A stretch of DNA of 64,000 bases. Origin: Roseimicrobium sp. ORNL1. GTDB taxonomy: Bacteria; Verrucomicrobiota; Verrucomicrobiia; Verrucomicrobiales; Verrucomicrobiaceae. A model generated the notes under the pieces. That model was not told where the DNA came from and made no database searches. It saw only the letters and a list, made by a program, of their open reading frames with translations. Positions 8,185-15,820 of the stretch are shown here, piece after piece. The translations under genes were made by a program, and so were the position numbers. The stretch lies in contig NZ_CP049143.1 of NCBI RefSeq assembly GCF_011044495.1, positions 7,378,001-7,442,000 of the forward strand. Reading direction: 5' to 3'. Within the stretch, counting starts at the first letter, position 1. Every line of letters starts with the position of its first letter.

Positions 8185-8712
8185 TCACACCCCCGCATGC
8201 GCGCGCACTTCCTTCTCAAGGAAGTCGATCACGTCCTTGAAGCGGCTGGCATTCTTCTCATTTGCCTTGGTCAGGGCTTCGTGGGCTTCGAGTACATGCT
8301 CGGCCTGTTCTTGTTTGCTGGAGGAGGCGGGTTCGGTACAGGTGCCGAGTTCGGCGCACACTTCACGGCGCTCAGCGCTGTGCATGGTGCCTTCCGTATC
8401 CACATCGAGAATGTGATCCAGGCCCAGGCTACAAAGGAGCTGCTGGTTGCGCGTGTTCACATTCACCACGGAGACTTCGCCCTCGCCCTTCTCACGGAGA
8501 TTCATCGCAGCGCCCGTGAGGGTGCCCAGAAAAGTGCTGTCCATGATGGGACAGCGCTCCAGATCCACCACGAAATGACGCTCACCCTTGTCGATCATCG
8601 TCTGGAAACAACGCTTCACCTGCACGCTGTTTTGGAAAGATCCCTTGCCCTCGACACGCAGCCAAAAAAACGGGCCTACTTGTCCTACTAAAATGGGGGC
8701 GGGAGCAGTCAT
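8185..8712 (-). CDS. STAS-domain protein (anti-sigma factor antagonist-like)
   Basis: This is a 175-residue cytoplasmic protein. Residues 1-110 form a STAS domain: FVVDLERCPIMDSTFLGTL carries the conserved Asp-Ser, with Ser59 as the likely phosphoacceptor, followed by LTGAAMNLREKGEGEVSVVN and LLCSLGLDHIL. Such proteins bind anti-sigma kinases in partner-switching regulation. The last 60 residues are an Ala/Glu/Lys-rich helical tail not found in SpoIIAA-type proteins. No kinase or phosphatase partner gene is next to it, so the partner is unknown. Confidence 0.85.
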   Translation of the reverse strand: MTAPAPILVGQVGPFFWLRVEGKGSFQNSVQVKRCFQTMIDKGERHFVVDLERCPIMDSTFLGTLTGAAMNLREKGEGEVSVVNVNTRNQQLLCSLGLDHILDVDTEGTMHSAERREVCAELGTCTEPASSSKQEQAEHVLEAHEALTKANEKNASRFKDVIDFLEKEVRAHAGV

Positions 8713-8925
8713 GGTGGGGGGGCGGGCGGAAGGGTGGAAGAATGGGGGGGATTTATCTTCTCACGCGCGAACGCCACCGATGGTCTGTCGAGCCACCCAG
8801 GATTTTCGGGAGGCTGCAGCGCCACATCGGAGGTGATGAGCTGGCACGTGGGTAGTCACTGGCATCAATTATAAGCAATAATCTAAAGACTGTTACGCGT
8901 CTGTCACGCAAACAGTTCAAGGCAC

Positions 8926-8957
8926 GAAAAAGCGCGTGCCGATGAAAGCACGCGCTT
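8926..8957 (-). terminator. Rho-independent terminator for the lipoprotein gene at 8969-9466
   Basis: A perfect 10-bp stem (AAGCGCGTGC / GCACGCGCTT, loop 8 bases) ends in a T tract when read on the minus strand, starting 12 bases after that gene's stop codon. Confidence 0.85.
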
Positions 8958-8968
8958 CAGAAGGAATA

Positions 8969-9466
8969 TTATTCCCAGAGATAAGACTTATAGTCAGCAA
9001 TGGTCTCTTTTCCACGGACCAGGCTGGCGCGCCATGAGGTCACGCGGCCATTGGTCACGTAGTCGTTGCCGATGAACTCGAACTTCGTCACGTGGTTCTT
9101 CTTGGAGTCGGTGACTTCCTGTTCCACCTTCTTCACGGTGAGGCCGGTATTGGCCTGGCGGTACTCGAGGCGCACCGTGGCAGGCTGCTTGTCTTCCACG
9201 GTCCAGAAGACGGTGAAGTAGTTCCCCTGGCGGGCCTTGCGCTCTTCATTCGAGATGGCGCCGTGCAGCAAAGCATTCCGTTCATGCACGATGGAGGGGT
9301 CCTGAGCGCGTACGGGCTGGGCGATATCCGCGAGCCAGTAGGGATTCACCTTGGTAATCTTGGCCCCACTCGTGTTCTTCGGAGTGGTGGAGCAGGCGGC
9401 GAGCAACGACACCAGTCCCGCGGCCAACAGCAGGCGGGAAGAGAAGACAAGGCGGTGGAAACTCAT
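8969..9466 (-). CDS. Lipoprotein of unknown function
   Basis: This is a 165-residue predicted lipoprotein. The signal peptide (MSFHRLVFSSRLLLAAG onward) ends in the lipobox LLAAC. The mature part contains TKVNPYWLADIAQPVRAQD and a beta-rich C-terminal half (YFTVFWTVEDKQPATVRLEY). I chose the ATG at 9466 because it precedes the signal peptide; the frame runs further upstream without sense. It is a single gene, followed by a good terminator and divergent from the exonuclease-ligase gene. I do not recognise a named family. Confidence 0.75.
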   Translation of the reverse strand: MSFHRLVFSSRLLLAAGLVSLLAACSTTPKNTSGAKITKVNPYWLADIAQPVRAQDPSIVHERNALLHGAISNEERKARQGNYFTVFWTVEDKQPATVRLEYRQANTGLTVKKVEQEVTDSKKNHVTKFEFIGNDYVTNGRVTSWRASLVRGKETIADYKSYLWE

Positions 9467-9538
9467 AAGCGGCGGAGAATAGGGAGCGGGTGAGTGGATG
9501 TCAACGGACTCCATGGGGAAATCGAGATACAAAAACCG

Positions 9539-12442
9539 ATGGGCACCACCGTGGCGATCCACGAAGGGAAGCGTATTGAGTTTCAGAAGTTTTTGACCCC
9601 TGTACCTGTCTCCGTGCCCGCCCCAGCTCACATCAAGGTCCACCATGCGGACGGCATCTACCTGCCGGAGCCGGACTTGTGGCTGGATCCGCCGTTTCAG
9701 AAGGGCCGGGCCTTCGTCTCACACGCCCACAGCGACCACTTCGCCCGGCACGCCCAGACCATCTGCTCCCCGGTCACCCGCACCCTGATTGAGCGGCGGT
9801 ACGGAGCCTTCCGGAATCGCGAAGCCATCTCCCCAGCCTACGGAGACGTGGTCGAGGAGGGGGGATTTGCCATCCGGCTGCTGCCCGCCGGCCACATTTA
9901 TGGCTCCGCCATGCTGCACCTGACCCGCCTCTCAGACGGGGCCAGCCTGCTTTACACGGGGGATTTCAAGCTGCGCCAGGGCCTCACGGCGGAACCGGCA
10001 GAACTGCTCCCGGCGGACACCCTGATCCTGGAGACGACCTTCGGCCTGCCCCAATTCCATTTTCCGCCGATGGCCAAGATCCTGGAGCAGATGCTCCGCT
10101 TCGTGCGGGAGACGCTGGAGGACGGCGGCATCCCCGTGCTGCTGGGCTATTCGCTGGGGAAAGCGCAGGAAATCATCTCCGCCCTGCATCTGGCCGGCGT
10201 GCCGGTAATGCTGCACGAGTCCATCCTGAAGATGACCGCCGCGTATCGGGAACTGCATCCCGGGCACGAATTTCCCGAGTATGAGCCCTTCGACCCCGCT
10301 CAAGCCCACGGCCACGTGCTGGTGCTGCCGCCCAGCGCGGCCCGGTCCCAGGCTGTCCGCCGGCTCAAGGTCTGCCGCACGGCCATGCTCAGCGGCTGGG
10401 CCCTGACTCCGGGGGCGAAGTACCGCTACCAGGTGGATGAGGTCTTTCCCCTGAGCGATCACGCCGACTACCCGGAGCTTATCCGCTGCGTGGAGGTGGT
10501 GAAACCGAAAGTGGTGTACACAGTTCACGGCTACACGAGCGAGTTCGCCCAGGACCTGCGGCAGCGCGGCTGGGAGGCGTGGTCCCTGGTCTCGGATGAC
10601 CAGATGGAGCTGAGCCTCAGCGCGGACTTCGTGCCGACAACCACGCCCGCTTCCGGTACCGCCAGCCCGGAAGTACTCCACACCACAGCCGAGGAACCCC
10701 CGAAGGTGCACGCGCCCGAATCCTTTGCCACATGGTGCGTGACGTGTGAGCGGGTGGCAGCCGATGCCTCCCGGCTGAAGAAGCAGGAACACCTCGCCGC
10801 CTGCCTCGGAGCCTTGCGAGAGGAGAATCTCGCGACCGCCGCCCGCTGGTTCTCCGGTCTGTTGGACGATCCCGCAGCCCAGACAGGACCGCTGCAGGTC
10901 GGCTGGTCCGTCATCCGGCGTGCGCTACTGCAGGCCAGCCAGCTTCGCGAGCAGGAATACCGCGCCATCTCCCGGCAGCAGGCAGACACGGGACGCACCG
11001 CGTTCTTGGTGCTGCAGCGGAGGCCGTCTCAAGTTTCAGATGGAAGCACGATTACCATTTCCGATGTCGCTGCCATCTTTCGCAACCTGCGGGCGGCACG
11101 TGGACCCAATGAAAAAGCCAGCGTGCTTCAGCAGGCATTGAAAGACATGCCGGCGCTGGAGGGCAGTTTCCTGGTGCGCCTCCTCACCGGGGAGCTGCGG
11201 GTAGGCTCACGCGAAGGTCTCGTGGAGGAAGCGGTGGCCAAGGCATTCAACGTGGAAGCCGATGCGCTGCGCGAAGCGGCGATGCTCTCCGGTGACATCG
11301 GCCGTGCTGCCGTGCTCGCGTCCAGGGATGCCCTCGATGAGGCCCAGCCCACGCTCTTCATCCCCATCAAGGTGATGCTCGCCAGTCCGGAAGAAACGGC
11401 GGAGGACATCTGGGAGCGCATCTGTGATGGCGACGCGAAGACTGCGGACGATGGAGATGATGGTAGCACGGCAGCACCCCTGAAAAAGCAGAGCACATCT
11501 CCGGATGGCCCGTGCAAGGTGTGGCTGGAGGACAAGTTCGACGGCATCCGGGCGCAACTGCATCGCTCCAAGGATCAGGTGAAGATCTTCACCCGTGACC
11601 TGAAGGACTTCACAGATCAGTTCCCGGAGATTGTGCAATCCGCCCACGCACTGAAAGAAGACGTCATCCTCGATGGCGAACTGATTGCCTTCTCCGAAAA
11701 CAAGAAGCTTACCTTCCACGATCTGCAGAAACGCCTCGGTCGCCGCGACCAGGGCGATCTGTTTGTATCATCTGATATCACAGTGCGATACATCGCCTTT
11801 GACATGCTGTGGAAGAATGGCGTGGGACTCCTGCACGAGACCCTGGCCACGAGACGGCAACATCTGGAGGCCATGAAGATGCCCTCGCTGCTGCGCCGCA
11901 TCGCAGTGACCGAGGCCAGATCTCCGGAGGAAGTCGAGGATGCCTTCCACGCAGCACGCCGAAACGGCAATGAGGGCCTGATTGCCAAGGATCGCGACAG
12001 CCTCTACACCCCCGGACGACGCGGCAAGACATGGCTGAAACTGAAGAAGGCCTTCTCCACCCTCGATGTGGTGGTGGTGAAAGCCGAGCAGGGCCATGGC
12101 AAACGCAGCCATGTGCTCAGCGACTACACCTTTGCCGTGCGCGAGGAAGGCACCGGCGCCTTGAAGGTCATCGGCAAGGCCTACTCTGGACTCACGGATG
12201 TGGAGATCGAAACGCTCACGGAACATTTCAAGGAACACACCCTGAGCCAGCGCGGCCATGTGCGCACCGTGACGCCCAATGTGGTGCTGGAAATCGCCTT
12301 CGACTCCATCCAAGCCAGCCAGCGGCACGACAGCGGACTCGCCCTGCGCTTCCCGCGCATCAAGGCCATCCGCACCGACAAGACTCCCGCCGACATCGAC
12401 ACCCTCGCCTACGCCCGCAAGCTCGCAGGCGTGGGGCAGTAG
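9539..12442 (+). CDS. Fused MBL-fold DNA exonuclease and ATP-dependent DNA ligase
   Basis: One chain of about 967 residues joins two enzymes. Residues ~30-360 are a metallo-beta-lactamase/beta-CASP exonuclease of the ligase-associated type: PEPDLWLDPP, the metal motif HAHSDH at 62-67, TGDFKLRQG, ETTFGLP and late SDHADYPE. Residues ~395-967 are an ATP-dependent DNA ligase. A helical DNA-binding region (WSVIRRALLQASQLREQEYR) comes first, then the adenylation motif EDKFDGIRAQL with Lys666 as AMP acceptor, DGELIAF, EGLIAKDRDSLYTPGRRGK, and an OB domain. In many bacteria these are two adjacent genes that act with an Lhr-type helicase in DNA repair, and such a helicase lies 3.4 kb away. Start is uncertain: GTG at 9494 is also in frame. 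The fusion is seen directly because the frame is open throughout. Confidence 0.9.
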   Translation: MGTTVAIHEGKRIEFQKFLTPVPVSVPAPAHIKVHHADGIYLPEPDLWLDPPFQKGRAFVSHAHSDHFARHAQTICSPVTRTLIERRYGAFRNREAISPAYGDVVEEGGFAIRLLPAGHIYGSAMLHLTRLSDGASLLYTGDFKLRQGLTAEPAELLPADTLILETTFGLPQFHFPPMAKILEQMLRFVRETLEDGGIPVLLGYSLGKAQEIISALHLAGVPVMLHESILKMTAAYRELHPGHEFPEYEPFDPAQAHGHVLVLPPSAARSQAVRRLKVCRTAMLSGWALTPGAKYRYQVDEVFPLSDHADYPELIRCVEVVKPKVVYTVHGYTSEFAQDLRQRGWEAWSLVSDDQMELSLSADFVPTTTPASGTASPEVLHTTAEEPPKVHAPESFATWCVTCERVAADASRLKKQEHLAACLGALREENLATAARWFSGLLDDPAAQTGPLQVGWSVIRRALLQASQLREQEYRAISRQQADTGRTAFLVLQRRPSQVSDGSTITISDVAAIFRNLRAARGPNEKASVLQQALKDMPALEGSFLVRLLTGELRVGSREGLVEEAVAKAFNVEADALREAAMLSGDIGRAAVLASRDALDEAQPTLFIPIKVMLASPEETAEDIWERICDGDAKTADDGDDGSTAAPLKKQSTSPDGPCKVWLEDKFDGIRAQLHRSKDQVKIFTRDLKDFTDQFPEIVQSAHALKEDVILDGELIAFSENKKLTFHDLQKRLGRRDQGDLFVSSDITVRYIAFDMLWKNGVGLLHETLATRRQHLEAMKMPSLLRRIAVTEARSPEEVEDAFHAARRNGNEGLIAKDRDSLYTPGRRGKTWLKLKKAFSTLDVVVVKAEQGHGKRSHVLSDYTFAVREEGTGALKVIGKAYSGLTDVEIETLTEHFKEHTLSQRGHVRTVTPNVVLEIAFDSIQASQRHDSGLALRFPRIKAIRTDKTPADIDTLAYARKLAGVGQ

Positions 12443-12448
12443 GTTCTA

Positions 12449-13573
12449 CTAACCCACCGCCAGCCGCGGCACTCTCGGGCCGATGCCAGTGAACACATGC
12501 CACTCGATGGTGTTTGACCAGGCCGCGATCTCCGTGGCCGTGACTTTGGTCGAACGCTGCGCGCCGATGAGGACCGCTTCGTCACCAGGCTTGGCATCAC
12601 CACAGGTGCTCACGTCCACCATGATCTGGTCCATCGTCACACGACCGAGCACCGGACACACGGTATTGCCGATGATTACCTGGGCTCCATGTCCGGATGC
12701 CTGTCGCGGATAACCATCCGCATAACCACACGCCAGAGTCGCCACGCGGGTGGGACGCTCGGTGATGTAGGTGCTGCCGTAGCTCACACCATGACCGGCG
12801 GGAAGCTCGCGCACCAGCGTGACGCGTGTCTTCCAGGTGAGCACCGGCTTGAGACGTGACTGTTCCTCCGGAAGGGGTGATACACCGTAGAGCATCAGCC
12901 CGGGCCGGGTGAGATTGCACAACCCGCGCTGCTCTTCATAGCCCAGCAGTCCGGCGCTGTTGGAGGCGTGGATCCATTTCGGGCGAAAGCCCATGCCTTG
13001 GGCCTTTTCCACCGCCTGACGAAACCTGGCCAGCTGCGCGCGCGTGAAAGCTGCATCTTCATCCGCGGAAGGCAGATGCGTATTGAGACCCTCCCACGAC
13101 ACATGCTTCACGGACATCAGCGCGGCGATCGCAGAGTGGTCCCATGCCTCCTCAAGGAAACCGATGCGGCCCATGCCGGTATCCACCACCGCATGCAGCA
13201 GGGCCTTCGTCTCCAGACGCTGCGCCAGTTTATCCAGCGCAATCGCCTCCTGAAGCGAGCTCACGGAAATATGACAGCCCATGCGCACCGCGAGTTCCCA
13301 TTCTTCCGGAAGGCAGGGACTAAGCAAGTAGTTGGGCTTCTCAATGCCTGCCGCCCGCAACTCCAGAGCCTCCTGTACATTGGCCACGCCGAACATGGCC
13401 ACGCTGTCCTGCAAGGTCCGCGCCGCCCACACCGCGCCGTGCCCATAAGCGTTTGCTTTGACCACCGCCATCATCTCCGCGGCGCCTTGAGTGCGCGCGA
13501 CTGTGGCATTGTGCCGCAGGGCATCAGCATTGAGTTCGATCCAGCAACGGTGCGGAAGGGTCTGGGGTTCCAT
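12449..13573 (-). CDS. alr: Alanine racemase
   Basis: PLP enzyme that interconverts L- and D-alanine for peptidoglycan. It has 374 residues. The N-terminal TIM barrel carries the PLP lysine in AVVKANAYGHG (Lys39). The C-terminal beta domain has the second catalytic base region, GHGVSYGSTYI, and the late motifs CPVLGRVTMDQIMVDV and IEWHVFTGIGPRVPR. The ATG at 13573 fits the family start; a TTG 36 bases upstream is in frame but less likely. Convergent with the ligase gene with only 6 bases between stop codons, so no room for a separate terminator. Confidence 0.96.
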   Translation of the reverse strand: MEPQTLPHRCWIELNADALRHNATVARTQGAAEMMAVVKANAYGHGAVWAARTLQDSVAMFGVANVQEALELRAAGIEKPNYLLSPCLPEEWELAVRMGCHISVSSLQEAIALDKLAQRLETKALLHAVVDTGMGRIGFLEEAWDHSAIAALMSVKHVSWEGLNTHLPSADEDAAFTRAQLARFRQAVEKAQGMGFRPKWIHASNSAGLLGYEEQRGLCNLTRPGLMLYGVSPLPEEQSRLKPVLTWKTRVTLVRELPAGHGVSYGSTYITERPTRVATLACGYADGYPRQASGHGAQVIIGNTVCPVLGRVTMDQIMVDVSTCGDAKPGDEAVLIGAQRSTKVTATEIAAWSNTIEWHVFTGIGPRVPRLAVG

Positions 13574-13758
13574 GCGCGAGAGCAGAACATGTGCGAACCG
13601 CGGCGACAAGTAAAACTCAATGCATCACGCGAGGCACCTTGCAACACCCATGCCCGCTGCAAGCGACGGAACTGTCATGAACCATGGACATTGCACACCT
13701 GCACAGTGTTTCTACCATCGCACTTTCGCGACTACGATTTCTGACTATTCTCAGATAG

Positions 13759-15150
13759 ATGGAAAAGCCCTCCCTGTGGCGGAGCATTGTTCAATCGCTG
13801 CGGGGCGAGGAGCATGACTACACCGCCGAATCTCTCAATCGAGCCGTCTTCCTCCTCTCCGTGCCCATGGTGCTGGAGATGCTCATGGAGTCGTTGTTCG
13901 CGATCACGGACATCTTCTGGGTCTCACACCTTGGAAAGAATGCGGTCGCTGTCGTAGGCATCACGGAGTCCGTGATGAGCCTGGTCTATGCCGTGGCCAT
14001 TGGCATGTGCTTTGCCGCCTCTGCCATTGTGTCGCGACGCATCGGTGAGAAAGATCCCGAACGTGCTTCACAAGCCGCGGGACAAATCGTCGTGCTTGGC
14101 ATCCTGATGGCTTCCGGCATGGGTGTCGTACTCGGCTACTTCGCGGAAGACATCCTGCGACTCATGAGTCAGAGCGAGGCCGTGGTGGAGATGGGCACCC
14201 CCTTCATCCGCATCATGCTGGGCGGGAACATCACCGTCTTCATGATCTTCCTCATCAACGCCATCTTCCGTGGCGCGGGTGATGCGGTCATCGCCATGCG
14301 CACCTTGATGCTCGCGAACGTCATCAACATGGCGCTGGGCCCGTGCTTTGTGTTTGGCTGGGGACCTTTCCCCGAGATGGGTGTGACCGGCGCCGCCGTG
14401 GCCACCAATATCGGTCGCGGCATCGGTGTGCTCTACCAGCTCTGGCATTTGCTCGGGCATCACAGCCGCATTCATGTGCATCTGTATCACCTGCGTCCCG
14501 CGCGTGAGGTGTTGCACACGATCATCAGCACTTCGAAGAATGGCATCGCGCAGTTGCTCATCAGCACCACGAGCTGGGTGGGCCTGTACAAGATCCTCGC
14601 GATGTTTCATGAGGCCGCTCTCGCGGGCTATACCATCGCGTTGCGTTTGATCATGTTCATGCTGCTACCCGCGTGGGGCATTGCCAATGCAGGCTCCACC
14701 CTCGTGGGACAGAACCTCGGCGCCGAGCGGCCGGACCGCGCGGAGAGAGCCGTGTGGATCGCCGTGAAGTGGAACACCATCTTCCTCGGCGCGGTCGGTG
14801 TGTTGTATGTCATCTTCGCACATTCCCTCGCCTCCATCTTCGCCTCCGAACCAGACGTGCTTCACGAAGCCACCCGCTCCCTGTGGATCGTCTCTCTCGC
14901 CTTCCCCTTCTACGCCGCCGGCATGTGCTTCGAAGGCGCCTTCAACGGCTCCGGTGACACCTGGACCCCCACCCGACTGAACTTCTTCTGCTTCTGGCTC
15001 GGCCAGGTGCCTCTCGCCTTGATTTTCGCCGTGCCCTTGAAGATGGGAGCGCTGGGCGTATACATCGCCGTGCCTGTTTCGTTCGGCGTGCTCACCCTGT
15101 GGAGCGCCGTGCTCTTCAGGCGCGGTAAGTGGAAGGAGAAGAAGGTGTAG
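13759..15150 (+). CDS. MATE family multidrug/cation efflux protein
   Basis: This inner-membrane antiporter has 463 residues and about 12 predicted membrane helices in two similar halves. Family signs are LSVPMVLEMLMESLFAITD near the start, DIFWVSHLGKNAVAVVGI, and GIGVLYQ. In the second half, GIANAGSTLVGQNLGAERPD is the well conserved QNLGA segment. It exports organic cations or metabolites using Na+ or H+; the substrate cannot be predicted. Stand-alone gene, divergent from alr and convergent with the toxin-antitoxin pair. Confidence 0.92.
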   Translation: MEKPSLWRSIVQSLRGEEHDYTAESLNRAVFLLSVPMVLEMLMESLFAITDIFWVSHLGKNAVAVVGITESVMSLVYAVAIGMCFAASAIVSRRIGEKDPERASQAAGQIVVLGILMASGMGVVLGYFAEDILRLMSQSEAVVEMGTPFIRIMLGGNITVFMIFLINAIFRGAGDAVIAMRTLMLANVINMALGPCFVFGWGPFPEMGVTGAAVATNIGRGIGVLYQLWHLLGHHSRIHVHLYHLRPAREVLHTIISTSKNGIAQLLISTTSWVGLYKILAMFHEAALAGYTIALRLIMFMLLPAWGIANAGSTLVGQNLGAERPDRAERAVWIAVKWNTIFLGAVGVLYVIFAHSLASIFASEPDVLHEATRSLWIVSLAFPFYAAGMCFEGAFNGSGDTWTPTRLNFFCFWLGQVPLALIFAVPLKMGALGVYIAVPVSFGVLTLWSAVLFRRGKWKEKKV

Positions 15151-15161
15151 AGGCTAGTATT

Positions 15162-15494
15162 TCAATTATCACCGCCAAATCGCCTTTTGGCGTCATTGAT
15201 ACGGTTCCGCCAGTAGTAAGGGCGGCGTTTAGCGTGTGCGATAGCCAGAATAACTACACGATCCCGCCAGACCATAAAAGGTAGATAGTACTCACCAAAT
15301 CTGGGCAAAAGATTAGCTCTTCGTACAAGGCCGCGGCGGATACTGAAATGCTGAGGATTTGCGGCCAGCTTTGTGCTGTACTGAAGAATACAAGCAGTGA
15401 ATGCTTCGGCCAATGCAGAATCAACGGCTTCAAAGTAGGAAGTGACCTCGGCAAGTTCCCGCTCTGCCGCAGGATGCAGTACCACTGCCTTCAT
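15162..15494 (-). CDS. RelE/ParE-type toxin
   Basis: This is a 110-residue small basic protein of the RelE/ParE toxin superfamily: HPAAERELAEVTSYFEA near the start, then LVRRANLLPRFGEYYLPFMVWRD, then VVILAIAHAKRRPYYWRNR. RelE members cleave mRNA on ribosomes and ParE members block gyrase; the sequence alone does not decide which. Its ATG overlaps the antitoxin stop codon (ATGA), so the two are translationally coupled with antitoxin first, the usual order. Confidence 0.85.
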   Translation of the reverse strand: MKAVVLHPAAERELAEVTSYFEAVDSALAEAFTACILQYSTKLAANPQHFSIRRGLVRRANLLPRFGEYYLPFMVWRDRVVILAIAHAKRRPYYWRNRINDAKRRFGGDN

Positions 15495-15766
15495 TGCCCA
15501 GAGCTGCGCAGCTTTCGTTGCTCTGCAAGCTTGGTTCGGATACGCTCTATGGCTTCGTCCACCGGAATCAGATCGACTTTGCCCTCCTGAACTTCTCGCA
15601 CTCGTGCATCGATTTCGATGTCCCAAGCAGCTTCCACAGCCTCCTCGTCCTCTTCCGAGCTCTCCACAGGGTCGAACTCCCGGGAGAGTTCACTCCAGAG
15701 ATCATACCGTTCCGCAGGGCGGAGGGCCTTGATTTCCTCTTTGATGTGTTCCAGCGCGGAGGGCAT
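15491..15766 (-). CDS. Antitoxin, addiction module component type
   Basis: This is a 91-residue acidic protein upstream of the toxin. It begins with a helical segment, LEHIKEEIKALRPAERYDLW, then an acidic stretch (DPVESSEEDEEAVEAAWDIE), then VREVQEGKVDLIPVDEAIER near the end, the pattern of the putative addiction-module antitoxins that partner ParE/RelE-like toxins. The start at 15766 removes an unlikely N-terminal extension. Overlaps the toxin start by 4 bases. Probably represses its own operon by analogy. Confidence 0.82.
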   Translation of the reverse strand: MPSALEHIKEEIKALRPAERYDLWSELSREFDPVESSEEDEEAVEAAWDIEIDARVREVQEGKVDLIPVDEAIERIRTKLAEQRKLRSSGQ

Positions 15767-15820
15767 GAGTGACTGTAAGGTCCCAGGCGCAAGTTGTCGA
15801 GGACTTGATCGCTGCACGGC

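Noticed and set aside
7744-8691. 315-codon frame through the repeat nest and opposite the STAS gene
   Set aside because: It runs through inverted repeats and antisense to a well supported STAS protein; no domain.
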